A DNA stretch of 64,000 bases from Jeotgalicoccus saudimassiliensis (GTDB lineage: Bacteria; Bacillota; Bacilli; Staphylococcales; Salinicoccaceae). The stretch lies in contig NZ_CCSE01000001.1 of the NCBI RefSeq assembly GCF_000756715.1, forward strand, positions 1-64,000. The letters run 5' to 3'. The notes under the pieces were generated by a model. The model was given only the letters and a program-made list of their open reading frames with translations, was not told the DNA's origin and searched no databases. Every line of letters begins with the position of its first letter. The first letter of the stretch is position 1. Shown here one piece after another: positions 7,846 through 17,861 of the stretch. The position numbers were made by a program, and so were the translations under genes.

Positions 7846-9648
7846 ATGTGTGGAATTGTTGGTTATATTGGAACATCAGATACGAAGGAAATATTATTAA
7901 AGGGACTTGAAAAACTGGAATACCGCGGCTACGATTCAGCAGGTATTGCAGTAAAGAATAATCAGGAAACGAAAGTGTTTAAAGAGAAAGGCAGAATTGC
8001 CGACCTGCGTAAAAAAGTGGATGGAGATTTCTCGGGTACAATCGGTATCGGTCATACACGCTGGGCAACGCACGGTGAGCCGAGTGTGACGAATTCCCAT
8101 CCGCACCAGAGTGCTGACGGACGTTTTACGCTGGTGCATAACGGCGTAATTGAAAATTACAGACAGCTTAAAGAAGACTGTTTAAACGATATTGAGCTAG
8201 TTTCTGATACGGATACTGAAATTATTGTACAGCTGGTTGCGAAGTTCGCACAGGAAGGATCGTCGACACTTGAGGCATTTCAAAAGACGTTGTCGTTACT
8301 GCACGGTTCTTATGCAATCGGTCTTCTGGATAACGAAGATGATCATACGATTTATGCAGCGAAAAACAAATCACCGCTGCTGTTAGGTAAAGGGGACGGC
8401 TTTAACGTTATTACATCAGACGCGATGGCGATGCTTACTCTAACAAATGAGTTTGTAGAATTAATGGACGGCGAAGTTATCCAGCTGCTGGCAGACGAGC
8501 TGATTATAAGAGATATCGAAGGTACGGAAATTGAACGTGAATCGTATATTGCGGAAATCGATGCAAGCGACACCGAGCTTGGCACTTACCCGCATTACAT
8601 GATTAAGGAAATCAATGAGCAGCCGCAGGTCATGCGTAAAATCATTAAAGAGTATCAGGACGAACACGGTGAACTTAAGATTGATAAAAATATCATTACC
8701 CAGCTGAATGAGGCGGACAGACTGTATGTTATCGCTGCAGGAACGAGTTATCACGCGGGTCTGATCGGTAAAGAGTATTTCGAAAAATGGGCGGGCGTCC
8801 CGACGGAAGTGCACGTGGCATCAGAATTTGTATATAACACACCGCTGTTATCGGAAAAGCCGTTATTTATCTTTATCTCTCAGTCAGGAGAAACGGCGGA
8901 CAGCCGTGCTGTACTCGTCGATATTAAAGAGAAGGGCTATAAATCGTTAACGATTACGAACGTGCCGGGCTCAACATTATCGCGTGAAGCGGATGAAACA
9001 CTCATCCTTCATGCCGGACCGGAAATCGCTGTGGCATCGACGAAAGCTTATGTGGCACAAATTGCAGTACTTGCAATCACAGCGGCAGTAACGGCGAGAG
9101 AGCTGAACAAAGTATCGGATATGAATTTAATGTCTGAACTGGCAAAAGTGACGACAGCCATTACGACGGTAATCGAAGATGCTCCGAAGATTGAAGAAAT
9201 CGTAACGGGCTACCTTGAAACAGCGAGAAACTCGTTCTTTATCGGCAGAGCAATGGACTACTATGTCGGACTTGAAGGCGCACTGAAACTGAAAGAAATC
9301 TCGTACATCCAGGCAGAAGGATTTGCCGGCGGTGAGCTGAAGCACGGAACGATTGCTTTAATAGAAGAAGGCACACCTGTATTTGCGTTATCGACACAGG
9401 AAAAAGTGGACTTAAACATCCGGAGCAACGCGCAGGAAGTAAAAGCGCGCGGTGCGAATGTATGTGTCGTTGCAATGGAGGGACTGGAGCAGCAGGGTGA
9501 CACGTACGTTATACCGAAAGTGGATGACATGCTGACGCCGTTAGTATCAGTAGTTGTCTACCAGCTGATTTCATACTATGCAGCACTTCACAGAGGCAAC
9601 GATGTAGATAAACCGCGTAACCTCGCGAAATCTGTAACAGTGGAATGA
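7846..9648 (+). CDS. glmS: Glutamine-fructose-6-phosphate aminotransferase (isomerizing)
   Basis: Makes glucosamine-6-phosphate from fructose-6-phosphate and glutamine, the committed step to amino sugars. The 600-residue length is standard. The N-terminal glutaminase domain starts MCGIVGYIG with the nucleophile Cys2. The isomerase half has two SIS domains (about 290-420 and 460-590) with [18 protein letters not shown] and VASTKAY, and the protein ends in the conserved [11 protein letters not shown]. Expression is set by the ribozyme directly upstream. Its product is isomerised by GlmM, encoded at 5067-6419. A strong terminator follows. Confidence 0.97.
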   Translation: MCGIVGYIGTSDTKEILLKGLEKLEYRGYDSAGIAVKNNQETKVFKEKGRIADLRKKVDGDFSGTIGIGHTRWATHGEPSVTNSHPHQSADGRFTLVHNGVIENYRQLKEDCLNDIELVSDTDTEIIVQLVAKFAQEGSSTLEAFQKTLSLLHGSYAIGLLDNEDDHTIYAAKNKSPLLLGKGDGFNVITSDAMAMLTLTNEFVELMDGEVIQLLADELIIRDIEGTEIERESYIAEIDASDTELGTYPHYMIKEINEQPQVMRKIIKEYQDEHGELKIDKNIITQLNEADRLYVIAAGTSYHAGLIGKEYFEKWAGVPTEVHVASEFVYNTPLLSEKPLFIFISQSGETADSRAVLVDIKEKGYKSLTITNVPGSTLSREADETLILHAGPEIAVASTKAYVAQIAVLAITAAVTARELNKVSDMNLMSELAKVTTAITTVIEDAPKIEEIVTGYLETARNSFFIGRAMDYYVGLEGALKLKEISYIQAEGFAGGELKHGTIALIEEGTPVFALSTQEKVDLNIRSNAQEVKARGANVCVVAMEGLEQQGDTYVIPKVDDMLTPLVSVVVYQLISYYAALHRGNDVDKPRNLAKSVTVE

Positions 9649-9651
9649 TAA

Positions 9652-9691
9652 AATACCGGAGTTGATAACAATATATCAGCTCCGGTATTTT
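9652..9691. terminator. Bidirectional terminator after glmS
   Basis: AATACCGGAGTTGATA pairs with TATCAGCTCCGGTATT, with T run on the plus side and A tract on the other. It separates convergent glmS and the 9696 gene. Confidence 0.9.
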
Positions 9692-9695
9692 TTGT

Positions 9696-10316
9696 TTAAT
9701 ATGCTATTCCCACACGGGATTTAATATATTTGTCACTGTCGATCTGCCTGTACACAAATAAAGCAGTATCTCCAACCGTAATTTTCTTCCCGTCTTCCGG
9801 CAGATAGTTACGTTCTTCGCGGCAGGTTCCGACTGCCTCGCCGTCCGGTAAATATGTCGGACAGACAACTGTCCAGTCGAGATACGACTCTTCAAGTAGC
9901 AGGTATGTCTTATGGTGTTCTTCTGCTGCGCGTGTTAACTTCCGTTTTGACTCGCTGGATTGATAGCGCAGCACGTCAGGTTCGACTCTGCTCTGCAGTA
10001 TTCCTGCAGTACCTATCGTGATAATCCGCTTAATATCTTCAGCGTTCATCGCGTCAATAATCAGCGGCATACTCTCAGTCAGCACTTCTCCGCCGTCAGT
10101 ATTTAATGCACTGATTACCAGATCAGCGTCTTTCACAGCGCGGGCCACGTCTTCTTTAACGGTCACGTCGCCTTCTATAATCGAGAGGTTTTTATCTTGT
10201 GCAGCAATCTTTTCAGGTGTGCGCACCAAGGCTGATACCTGATGTCCGTCCTGCAGCGCAAGTCTGGCAATCTCACTGCCTGTTCTTCCGGTCATGCCGA
10301 ATAGTACAATTTTCAT
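9696..10316 (-). CDS. NAD(P)H-binding Rossmann-fold protein (YwnB/NmrA-like)
   Basis: A 206-residue atypical short-chain dehydrogenase-like protein. The dinucleotide loop GMTGRTG is at 7-13, followed by ALVRTPEKI, consistent with NADP preference through the Arg. Asp-rich ADLVISALNTDGG near 66-78 resembles the NmrA/YwnB subgroup. There is no classic YxxxK catalytic pair, so a flavin-reductase-like or redox-sensor role is as likely as dehydrogenase activity. The start is fixed by AGAAAGGGC upstream of ATG 10316. It is monocistronic and convergent with glmS. Substrate unknown. Confidence 0.75.
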   Translation of the reverse strand: MKIVLFGMTGRTGSEIARLALQDGHQVSALVRTPEKIAAQDKNLSIIEGDVTVKEDVARAVKDADLVISALNTDGGEVLTESMPLIIDAMNAEDIKRIITIGTAGILQSRVEPDVLRYQSSESKRKLTRAAEEHHKTYLLLEESYLDWTVVCPTYLPDGEAVGTCREERNYLPEDGKKITVGDTALFVYRQIDSDKYIKSRVGIAY

Positions 10317-10651
10317 AAAAGCAGCCCTTTCTACAATACTACTTATATTTTAACATCACTTTCACTTATGGATATGTGAACAGTTTATAACTTTTGCACA
10401 AAAGAAACCGCTTTATAATAGATGCGACTAGCATTATACCCAAATAAACACTATAATAAACGTTGTATGGAGAAATATCAGATAATAACCAGTTATTTCT
10501 GAAAGCGCTGTATAAAAACAGCAGTTTCCATATAAACTCTGCTGCTGAATTGATTATTTATTTAGTTCGATATGGTAGTATAGAGTGTGGAAATAAAATA
10601 ATAATATTTAATTATTATATTATAAATGTGAAGAACAGGGAGGAAATTGTA
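10317..10651. other. 335-bp gap upstream of gcvPA
   Basis: This AT-rich gap holds no convincing gene. A weak cre-like TGAAAGCGCTGTAT is at 10500-10513 (12 of 14 consensus positions). A small hairpin ACAGCAG / CTGCTGC lies near 10518-10547. The conserved glycine-riboswitch core was looked for and is not present. TTGCAC and TATAAT near 10394-10419 are too close together to form a standard promoter, so the gcvPA promoter is unassigned. Confidence 0.4.
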
Positions 10652-12004
10652 ATGGATTTTCGTTATTTACCAGCTACCGAAGCTGATAAAACACAGATGT
10701 TAGAAAAGATCGGTGCAAAATCCACAGACGAGCTTTTTCAAGATATTCCTGAAAAAGTAAGACTGGACAGAAAATTAAATCTGAAAGAACCAACTAGTGA
10801 GTACGAACTTAAAAAAGAAATGGTTGCAATGGCTGCTAAAAATGCCAACTTGCAGGAATACTCTTCATTTTTAGGTGCCGGGGTATACGATCACTTTATC
10901 CCTTCAGTAGTTGACCATGTTATTTCAAGACAAGAATTTTACACTTCTTACACGCCTTACCAGCCTGAAATGACACAAGGTGAACTGCAGGCTATGTTTG
11001 AGTTCCAGACGATGGTTTCTGAAATTACTGGTATGCCTATCGTAAACTCTTCATTATATGACGGCGGAACTGCTGTTGTAGAAGCAATGTACTTAAGCAA
11101 TGTTCAAACAAAGAAGAAGAAAATCATAGTATCTGAAGCGCTTCACCCTGAGTACCGTGAATTAGTTAAAACTGCATCTAAAGGTAAAGGCCTTGAGATT
11201 GTTGAAATCGGTTTAACTGACGGGAAGACAGACCTGGAGCAGCTTGAGAAAGAAATCGACGAAAACACAGCTTCAGTAATCGTTCAGTACCCTAACTTCC
11301 TGGGTCAGATCGAGCCGCTTGAAGAAATTAATAAATTAATCAAAGCACAGCCTAAGACTATGATGGTTGTTTCGAGCAACCCGTTATCATTAGGATACTT
11401 AACACCTCCGTCAGAATTCGGCGCAGACATCGTTGTCGGTGATACACAGGTATTCGGTATCCCTGCACAGCTTGGCGGACCGCACTGTGGTTACTTCGCT
11501 ACAACTGAAAAGTTAATGCGTAAAGTACCGGGACGTTTCGTTGGTGAAACTGTTGACCAGGACGGCCAGCGCGGATTCGTGCTTGCACTTCAGACGAGAG
11601 AGCAGCACATCAGACGTGAAAAAGCGACTTCAAACATCACTTCAAACCAGGCATTAAACGCAGTAGCAAGTTCAGCTGCAATGAGTGCACTTGGTAAGAA
11701 CGGTGTTAAAGATATGTCTAAACTGAATATGCAAAAAGCCAGATACACTCAGCAGCAGCTTGCAGAAGCTGGTTTAGAGCCGGCATTCAGCGGATCATTC
11801 TTCAACGAATTCGTAGTTAAACTTTCTAAACCTGTTAAAGAAGTTAACGAGAAGTTATTTGAAAAAGGGATTGTCGGCGGATTTGACCTTGGTATCGTTT
11901 ACCCTGAGTTCGAAAACCACATGCTGATCGCAACGACAGAAATCCGTTCGAAAGAAGAAATCGATGCATTTGTTAAAGAATTGGGGGATATCAACAATGG
12001 CTAA
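10652..12004 (+). CDS. gcvPA: Glycine dehydrogenase (decarboxylating) subunit 1
   Basis: N-terminal half of the split P-protein of the glycine cleavage system, which decarboxylates glycine with PLP and passes the aminomethyl group to the H-protein lipoyl arm. The 450-residue protein starts [17 protein letters not shown] and shows the P1 landmarks [15 protein letters not shown] (about 67-81), [16 protein letters not shown], and [16 protein letters not shown] 10652 is preceded by GGGAGGA; a longer in-frame extension to 10463 has no family similarity and was rejected. The gene overlaps gcvPB by 8 bp. The usual upstream neighbour gcvT is absent, so the T-protein is probably encoded elsewhere. Confidence 0.95.
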   Translation: MDFRYLPATEADKTQMLEKIGAKSTDELFQDIPEKVRLDRKLNLKEPTSEYELKKEMVAMAAKNANLQEYSSFLGAGVYDHFIPSVVDHVISRQEFYTSYTPYQPEMTQGELQAMFEFQTMVSEITGMPIVNSSLYDGGTAVVEAMYLSNVQTKKKKIIVSEALHPEYRELVKTASKGKGLEIVEIGLTDGKTDLEQLEKEIDENTASVIVQYPNFLGQIEPLEEINKLIKAQPKTMMVVSSNPLSLGYLTPPSEFGADIVVGDTQVFGIPAQLGGPHCGYFATTEKLMRKVPGRFVGETVDQDGQRGFVLALQTREQHIRREKATSNITSNQALNAVASSAAMSALGKNGVKDMSKLNMQKARYTQQQLAEAGLEPAFSGSFFNEFVVKLSKPVKEVNEKLFEKGIVGGFDLGIVYPEFENHMLIATTEIRSKEEIDAFVKELGDINNG

Positions 12005-13463
12005 TGAAAACTTTCCATTAATTTTTGAACGCAGTAAAGAAGGCAGAGTAGGTTACAACCTTCCTGCACTTGATGTGCCAGAAGTTAATTTAGAAGAAGA
12101 AATTGGTGATGCTTACGTTCGTAAGGTAGATGCAAACCTTCCGGAAGTTGATGAACTGGAATTAATGCGTCACTACACTGGATTATCGAACCGCAACTTT
12201 GGTATCCACACTGGATTCTATCCTTTAGGATCTTGTACGATGAAATACAACCCTGTAATTAACGAAGATGTTGTAAGATTACCGGGCTTCAGCCACATTC
12301 ACCCGTACCAGGATACTAAAACAATCCAGGGTGCATTAGAGTTAATGTACGATCTTCAGGTTCACCTTGAAGAAATTACAGGAATGGATGAAATCACGTT
12401 ACAGCCCGCTGCAGGTTCACAAGGTGAATGGACTGCACTTATGGTGTTCAAAGCTTTCCACGAAGCTAACGGAGAGTCTCACCGTAACGAAGTTATCGTT
12501 CCTGACTCGGCGCACGGTACTAACCCGGCATCTGCTGCAATCGCAGGATTCAAAATCGTTGAGGTTAAATCGAATGATAAAGGTTTAGTTGACGTTGAAG
12601 ACCTTAAGAAAGTTGTTAACGAAAACACTGCAGCACTTATGCTGACAAACCCTAACACATTAGGTTTATTTGAAACTCAAATCCTTGAAATGGCAGATAT
12701 TATCCACGAAGCGGGCGGTAAAATGTACTATGACGGTGCAAACCTTAACGCTATTATGGGTTACGCACGTCCTGGCGACATGGGCTTTGACGCAGTACAC
12801 CTTAACTTACACAAAACATTCACAGGCCCACACGGCGGCGGCGGACCTGGTTCAGGCCCAATCGGTGTAACTGATGAGCTTGCTCCATACCTTCCAAAAC
12901 CGGTAGTAACAGAAGAAAACGGCGTATACGACCTTGACTACAACCGTCCGAAATCAATCGGTATGGTTAAGAACTTCTACGGTAACTTTGGAATCAACGT
13001 CCGTGCATACACGTACATCCGTACACTTGGTGCAGAAGGACTTAAGAAAGCAAGTGAATACGCAGTACTTAACGCTAACTACATTATGAGAAGCCTGCAG
13101 GAGAAATACGAACTTCCATTCACACAGCACTGTAAACACGAATTCGTTATCTCGGGTAACAAACAGAAGGAACTTGGAATCAGAACATCGGATATCGCCA
13201 AGCGTCTGATGGACTTCGACATCCACCCGCCAACTGTTTACTTCCCGTTAATCGTAGAAGAAGCACTGATGATTGAGCCGACTGAGACAGAGTCTAAAGA
13301 AACTCTTGATCACTTCATCAACACAATGCTTCAAATCGCAGATGAAGCGGAAAACAATCCGGATATCATCCACGAAGCTCCACACAAAACACCGGTTAAA
13401 CGTTTAGACGAAACAAGAGCGTCACGTAAACCTGTGTTCCGCTGGAACAAAGAAGAGAAATAA
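11997..13463 (+). CDS. gcvPB: Glycine dehydrogenase (decarboxylating) subunit 2
   Basis: C-terminal, PLP-carrying half of the P-protein. The 488 residues match the family. The PLP lysine is Lys273 within [11 protein letters not shown], followed by the glycine-rich [22 protein letters not shown] (171-181) and the [15 protein letters not shown] motif (72-86) are also conserved. I chose ATG 11997 because GGGGGATA lies 8 nt upstream inside the end of gcvPA; the 8-bp overlap implies coupled translation of the two subunits, which assemble as a heterotetramer. A terminator follows directly. Confidence 0.96.
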   Translation: MANENFPLIFERSKEGRVGYNLPALDVPEVNLEEEIGDAYVRKVDANLPEVDELELMRHYTGLSNRNFGIHTGFYPLGSCTMKYNPVINEDVVRLPGFSHIHPYQDTKTIQGALELMYDLQVHLEEITGMDEITLQPAAGSQGEWTALMVFKAFHEANGESHRNEVIVPDSAHGTNPASAAIAGFKIVEVKSNDKGLVDVEDLKKVVNENTAALMLTNPNTLGLFETQILEMADIIHEAGGKMYYDGANLNAIMGYARPGDMGFDAVHLNLHKTFTGPHGGGGPGSGPIGVTDELAPYLPKPVVTEENGVYDLDYNRPKSIGMVKNFYGNFGINVRAYTYIRTLGAEGLKKASEYAVLNANYIMRSLQEKYELPFTQHCKHEFVISGNKQKELGIRTSDIAKRLMDFDIHPPTVYFPLIVEEALMIEPTETESKETLDHFINTMLQIADEAENNPDIIHEAPHKTPVKRLDETRASRKPVFRWNKEEK

Positions 13464-13470
13464 TATATGA

Positions 13471-13508
13471 TGCAGCAGATACCGTTTGGTGTCTGCTGTA
13501 TTTTTTTG
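13471..13508 (+). terminator. Terminator of gcvPA-gcvPB
   Basis: GCAGCAGATACC pairs with GGTGTCTGCTGT around a short loop, followed by seven T. Confidence 0.88.
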
Positions 13509-13686
13509 TGAGCTATCGTTAGAAGTGCCGGTGCATAAAGGTTTACTGGAGTTTATCAGAAATAGATTGTCATTGAATAGTCATAAACTGTGAAAATAAT
13601 TTTCCTTTGAGCCGCTTTTTAAATGCCTCCTGCCGTAATATACGTTAGAATGACGGACAAGTAAGTAAACAAAGGAGAATTACAAA

Positions 13687-14487
13687 ATGAAAAAATGGTT
13701 ATCAAGCGTAACAATAATAGGTTCATTACTGTTTCTCGGCGCATGTAATGGCGATGAAGAAGCTGCCGGGGATACAGGTCAGGCAGAAGAACAGTCACAT
13801 CCTGACACAGGAGCTGCAGCAGAAGGCGAAGAGGCTGCCGGTGAGAAAAGTGCAGCGGGCGAACAGCCTGAAGCACCGGAACCCGACCTTGAAGGGGTTC
13901 CTGATGTAGTAGCGGAAGTTAACGGCACAGAAATTGAAAAGCCGGCATTTGAGGAAGCATACAATATGCAGTTCCAGCAAATGGCGATGATGTCCCAGAT
14001 GTCAGGTGAGGAACTGAATCAGGACGATCTGAAAAAACAGGTGGCTGATGGACTGGTATCCCAGGAACTGTTAAATCAGGAAGCGGACAACCGTAAACTC
14101 AAAGTAACGGAAGAAGATACGAACGCCGTGCTTGATGATTTAGTCGAGCAGAACCAGATGGAATCACAGGATGATCTGTTCGCAGCATTTGAAGAGCAGG
14201 ATATGCCTAAAGAAGAAGTGATGTCTCAGGTTGAAATGCAGGTTAAAATTGATAAACTGATCGCTGAAGAAGCGGGAGATATCGAGCCTTCGAAAGAAGA
14301 ACTGCAGGAAGTATACGATGCTCAGATTGAACAGATGAAACAGATGGAAACAGAAGAAGAGCCGCCGTCATTTGAAGAAATGGAACCGCAGCTTAAAGAG
14401 CAGGTTACAGCGCAAAAAGAAGGCGAAGCAGCACAGGCATTAGTAGCTGATCTAAAAGAAAGTGCAGATGTGAAAGTGCATCTTTAA
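13687..14487 (+). CDS. SurA N-terminal domain lipoprotein
   Basis: A 266-residue secreted lipoprotein: signal peptide with lipobox LGAC (Cys20), then a low-complexity Glu/Ala/Gly linker (about 21-62). A SurA-N-like helical chaperone domain (about 65-250) begins VVAEVNGTEIEKPAFEEAY and is rich in Gln, Met and Glu. It resembles the N-terminal part of PrsA/SurA foldases, but no parvulin PPIase domain is present, so it probably binds rather than isomerises client proteins. AAAGGAG precedes ATG 13687. It is monocistronic with its own terminator. Client proteins are unknown. Confidence 0.82.
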   Translation: MKKWLSSVTIIGSLLFLGACNGDEEAAGDTGQAEEQSHPDTGAAAEGEEAAGEKSAAGEQPEAPEPDLEGVPDVVAEVNGTEIEKPAFEEAYNMQFQQMAMMSQMSGEELNQDDLKKQVADGLVSQELLNQEADNRKLKVTEEDTNAVLDDLVEQNQMESQDDLFAAFEEQDMPKEEVMSQVEMQVKIDKLIAEEAGDIEPSKEELQEVYDAQIEQMKQMETEEEPPSFEEMEPQLKEQVTAQKEGEAAQALVADLKESADVKVHL

Positions 14488-14493
14488 AATAAT

Positions 14494-14531
14494 GAAAGAC
14501 TGACGTAGCGTTACCGCCGTCAGTCTTTTTT
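14494..14531 (+). terminator. Terminator of the SurA-N lipoprotein gene
   Basis: AAAGACTGACG pairs with CGTCAGTCTTT, followed by a run of T reaching the stop of the convergent gene. Confidence 0.85.
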
Positions 14532-14950
14532 TATACCCAAAATCTGATTAAGACAGCAACAGCAAAACCGAAAACGGCATGGCTGAACGTCCAGTAAAAC
14601 CAGGACGAAAAACTGTTGAATGCGGGCGGTTTATCAGTAAGGAGACTGAGGAAATAAAGTGCGGCACTCCCGGCAGTGTAAACGAGAATGTATGGCCAGA
14701 TGTGCATTTCCCATCCAAAAGGAATGAGCATGCAGAACAATACAACGGTGCTCACGATGCATGTCATGTAATGAAAAATAATACCGGTAATCCATTTATC
14801 GCTCCAGCGTTTAAACACCGGCATATACTCCATGTTGTATAAGAGGATTTCCGCTTTGTTGCCTGTGATGAGACGGATAACCTTGCCGGATGCCGCGAGA
14901 ATCAATCCGGAAAGGAAACCGATTATTATTAATTTTATAAAAGTGATCAT
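14531..14950 (-). CDS. Integral membrane protein of unknown function
   Basis: A 139-residue protein with four predicted membrane segments (about 4-22, 56-76, 84-104 and 118-137). The loop between the first two reads KAEILLYNMEYMPVFKRWSDKW. It has distant resemblance in topology to YagU-type small membrane proteins, but I see no decisive motif, so no function is claimed. An AGGAGTGTTTCG sequence precedes ATG 14950 on the minus strand. It is convergent with the SurA-N lipoprotein gene, and its upstream side is filled by repeat array B. Confidence 0.65.
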   Translation of the reverse strand: MITFIKLIIIGFLSGLILAASGKVIRLITGNKAEILLYNMEYMPVFKRWSDKWITGIIFHYMTCIVSTVVLFCMLIPFGWEMHIWPYILVYTAGSAALYFLSLLTDKPPAFNSFSSWFYWTFSHAVFGFAVAVLIRFWV

Positions 14951-15005
14951 CGAAACACTCCTTGTTATTATTTACCTTTTATATACCCTGGTTAAGCGCG
15001 ATTCA

Positions 15006-15345
15006 TCCGCAATGAACGCTCTTCATTCCCGGGTAAGTATGTTTCCTCCGCAATGAGCGCTCCTCATTCCCGGGTAAGTACGTTTCCTCCGCAATGAGCG
15101 CTCCTTATTCCCGGGTAAGTACGTTTCCTCCGCAATGAGCGCTCCTCATTCCCGGTTAAATGCGTTTCCTCCGCAATGAGCGCTCCTCATTCCCGGGTAA
15201 GTACGTTTCCTCCGCAATGAGCGCTCCTCATTCCCGGGTAAGTACGTTTCCTCCGCAATGAGCGCTTCTCATTCCCGGTTAAATGCGTTTCCTCCGCAAT
15301 GAGCGCTTCTCATTCCCGGGTAAGTACGTTTCCTCCGCAACAAGC
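15006..15345. repeat. Intergenic repeat array B: eight 41-bp palindromic units plus a partial unit
   Basis: CCGC marks each unit at 15007, 15048, 15089, 15130, 15171, 15212, 15253, 15294 and 15335, an unbroken 41-bp period. Each unit centres on an inverted repeat, CAATGAGCGCTCCTCATTC (AATGAG with CTCATT), followed by CCCGGGTAAGTACGTTTCCT. A degenerate partial unit lies at about 14986-15005, and the ninth unit decays into the 3' end of the MerR gene. The palindrome core ATGARCGYT-N-YTCAT is shared with arrays D and F. No open frame or known repeat family fits. Confidence 0.93.
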
Positions 15346-15349
15346 GTCT

Positions 15350-16162
15350 TTACTCCACAACAGGGACCGTAATTTTCGTCACGTATTCATCGCTGTCGCT
15401 GACTGAAATACGGTCGAGTATCGGTTCGGCGTATAAGTAATCGAGCGGTTTAAGCCGGTGGTCTTTTATAAAGTCGAATATTGCATCGTAAGTTATGGAG
15501 GCATCTTCGTACTGACCGGTATGATAGCCGGTGACCTGCAGTGTTTTATCGTTTTTCATGAGCGGCAGTGAATCGGTATAATCTGTTTTCGCAAACAGGT
15601 GATCAAAACTATCGTAGTCATCCTGCTCAATGTTATCTATTTTAATCATTGCGCCGATTGAATACTTTTCATGCAGCTCTTTCATACATACTTTATAAAA
15701 GTCGGATATAGCGGCACGGTTTTCACTGTCATTTCTGCTTAGGAGCGGCGCACTCAAATATAAGTATTCGGCGTCGGCTTCAGTCAGCACGATTTCACCG
15801 AAGTCGGTTTTTATCGCCTGCTCTGTAATGGCAATTTTCTTTTCAATCGTATTCTGGATGCTCCGGAGTGTGTCTATTTTTTCGGATATCTGACGGGATT
15901 TTTCTTTAAACAGTTCAATCATCGTTGCCGGTGTTGTTTCACTGATAAAGCCCTTAATTTCTTTCAGCGGCATTTCCATTTCTTTCAGCGACTCAATGAC
16001 GTACATCGCGTCGTACTGAGTGTAGGAGTAATAGCGGTATCCCTTCTCGTCTTTATGGGCCGGCTGGAGCAGCCCGATCTGGTCGTAATGGAATAACGTC
16101 TGCTTTGTTACATCGCACAGTTTCGCAAAATCGCCTGTCGTAAAATATATTTCGGATTTCAT
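15350..16162 (-). CDS. MerR-family regulator with GyrI-like effector domain (BmrR/BltR type)
   Basis: A 270-residue activator. The N-terminal MerR winged helix (about 5-73) has FTTGDFAKLCDVTKQTLFHYDQIGLL and GYRYYSYTQY. A long dimerisation coiled coil (about 80-118) follows, and the C-terminal 150 residues form a GyrI/AraC effector-like drug-binding domain. ATG 16162 was chosen because a GAGGTG site precedes it; the GTG at 16171 is part of that site. It is divergent from an MFS drug exporter, with a MerR-type operator between them, the arrangement of BltR-Blt and BmrR-Bmr. It probably activates the exporter when bound to a hydrophobic cation; the ligand is inference. Confidence 0.88.
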   Translation of the reverse strand: MKSEIYFTTGDFAKLCDVTKQTLFHYDQIGLLQPAHKDEKGYRYYSYTQYDAMYVIESLKEMEMPLKEIKGFISETTPATMIELFKEKSRQISEKIDTLRSIQNTIEKKIAITEQAIKTDFGEIVLTEADAEYLYLSAPLLSRNDSENRAAISDFYKVCMKELHEKYSIGAMIKIDNIEQDDYDSFDHLFAKTDYTDSLPLMKNDKTLQVTGYHTGQYEDASITYDAIFDFIKDHRLKPLDYLYAEPILDRISVSDSDEYVTKITVPVVE

Positions 16163-16174
16163 AAGCTTCACCTC

Positions 16175-16205
16175 TTGACTATATGGTTACCATATACCTT
16201 ATATT
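16175..16205 (+). promoter_or_regulatory. MerR-type promoter/operator of the MFS exporter
   Basis: The -35 TTGACT (16175-16180) and -10 TATATT (16200-16205) are 19 bp apart, the overlong spacer characteristic of MerR-activated promoters. Between them lies the palindrome TATATGGT-T-ACCATATA (16180-16196). A TATAAT on the opposite strand (16204-16209) could serve the regulator gene itself. Confidence 0.85.
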
Positions 16206-16277
16206 ATACTAAGTCATCATTATGATGTGTACCGGGAACCTCACGTTCCGGTATGAAGAAAATTTAAGAGGTGCATA

Positions 16278-17768
16278 ATGACTGAAACTAAAAATATAAA
16301 GTACGAATTTTTATCGGAGGATCCGAATGCTAAAACAATGCCGATTATGGTTGCGTTAATCATCGGAGCATTCTTCGCTATATTAAATGAGACACTGCTG
16401 AATATCGCGCTGACGACTCTGATGGCTGAGTTCGATGTTACATTATCGACAGTACAGTGGGTTGCGACAGGCTTTATGCTCGTCATGGCAATAGTTATTC
16501 CGGTGTCACCGCTGTTAATGGGATGGTTTACGACGAGACAGCTGTTCGTCGGCACGATGGCCACATTCTTTATCGGGACCGTCATAGCCGCAATGGCACC
16601 GACGTTTTCCGTGCTGCTGCTCGGCCGCATGATTCAGGCTGTCGGTACAGGATTGATTATGCCGATTATCTTTAACGTGTTCCTGCTGATCTATCCTCCG
16701 CATAAACGCGGAAAAATTATGGGAATCGTCGGTCTGGTTATCATGTTCGCACCGGCAATCGGCCCGACATTGTCAGGTATTATCGTCGAATACTTCGGCT
16801 GGAGATTTTTATTTATCTTCGTCATGCCTTTTACGATTTTTTCTATTTTATTTGCTTTAAAATATCTCGTAAATATTACGGAGCAGACTAAGCCGAAAAT
16901 CGACTGGCTTTCAATCGTCTTCTCAACGATTGGTCTGGGAGCGACAATTTACGGGTTCAGCCACGCGGGTGAAAGTGCGAACGGCTTTATGACGCCGTCC
17001 GTATTTATTCCGATTATTATCGGTGTAATCGCACTCGTAATGTTTACACTCCGCCAGCTGAAGCTGGATGAGCCGCTGATGGACCTACGCGTGTTCAAAT
17101 TTCCGATGTTCTCTCACGCGGTTGTGCTGTTTGTCATCATTATAATGGTGATGTTTGCATCCGAGCTGATTCTGCCGGTGTTTATGCAGGGACCGATGGG
17201 GCTGACTGCAGCTGCAGCAGGTCTTCTGCTGCTTCCGGGAAGTCTGTTAAACGGTGCAATGAGTCCGTTTATGGGTGCTCTATTCGATAAAGTCGGTCCT
17301 AAAATTATGATGATTCCGGCAACGATTGTTCTCGCTGCGACGATGTTTATGTTCAGCACGCTGAACGCGGAGACGCCTCAGTGGGTAATTATTATCGGCT
17401 TTATGCTGATTATGCTGAGCGTATCAGCGACCATGATGCCGGCGGAAACAAACGGTTTAAACCAGCTGCCGAAACATTTATACCCTCATGGAACGGCAGT
17501 GATGTCGACACTTCAGCCACTGGCGGGTGCAATCGGTGTGTCGGTGTTTATCGGCATGCTGAACTCGAAACAGGCAGTTTACCTTGAAGGTACTCCGGAT
17601 CCGGAGGCACAGGAAGCTGTGACTGCAGCGATGGTAACTGGTGTCGAGTTTGTTTATTTTGTAATCTTCATCATCACATTAATCGCGGCAGTGATGTCGT
17701 TCTTCGTTTACCGTGCAAAACCGATTGAAGATCTGGTCTCTGCACCGGTTAAAAAAGAAGACAAATAA
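16278..17768 (+). CDS. DHA2-family (EmrB/QacA-type) MFS multidrug exporter
   Basis: A proton-coupled drug exporter of 496 residues with about 14 membrane segments, the DHA2 topology. The antiporter motif C is visible as PAIGPTLSGII with a following FGWRFLF. Acidic residues in the first helix region (LNETLLNIAL) also fit the family. AAGAGGTG precedes ATG 16278. It is controlled by the divergent MerR regulator through a 19-bp-spacer promoter. The nearest functional types are LmrB and MdeA; the substrate cannot be named from sequence alone. Confidence 0.92.
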   Translation: MTETKNIKYEFLSEDPNAKTMPIMVALIIGAFFAILNETLLNIALTTLMAEFDVTLSTVQWVATGFMLVMAIVIPVSPLLMGWFTTRQLFVGTMATFFIGTVIAAMAPTFSVLLLGRMIQAVGTGLIMPIIFNVFLLIYPPHKRGKIMGIVGLVIMFAPAIGPTLSGIIVEYFGWRFLFIFVMPFTIFSILFALKYLVNITEQTKPKIDWLSIVFSTIGLGATIYGFSHAGESANGFMTPSVFIPIIIGVIALVMFTLRQLKLDEPLMDLRVFKFPMFSHAVVLFVIIIMVMFASELILPVFMQGPMGLTAAAAGLLLLPGSLLNGAMSPFMGALFDKVGPKIMMIPATIVLAATMFMFSTLNAETPQWVIIIGFMLIMLSVSATMMPAETNGLNQLPKHLYPHGTAVMSTLQPLAGAIGVSVFIGMLNSKQAVYLEGTPDPEAQEAVTAAMVTGVEFVYFVIFIITLIAAVMSFFVYRAKPIEDLVSAPVKKEDK

Positions 17769-17781
17769 TGAATAATTTATG

Positions 17782-17816
17782 AAATCACTTCATTTTCGAA
17801 ATGAAGTGATTTTTTT
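17782..17816 (+). terminator. Terminator of the MFS exporter gene
   Basis: AAATCACTTCATTT pairs with AAATGAAGTGATTT around a few bases, followed by a T tract. Confidence 0.92.
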
Positions 17817-17861
17817 ACGTGTATAATATATATATGGTGACTTTTAAAGGAGCGGAGATTT

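Noticed and set aside
10500-10513. cre-like site before gcvPA
   Set aside because: Only 12 of 14 matches and no promoter can be placed near it, so it is noted only within the gap entry.
10463-10651. 63-residue N-terminal extension of gcvPA
   Set aside because: It has no ribosome site or family similarity; GGGAGGA before ATG 10652 fits the known start.
10317-10651. Glycine riboswitch before gcvPA
   Set aside because: The conserved core sequences of both aptamers were not found.
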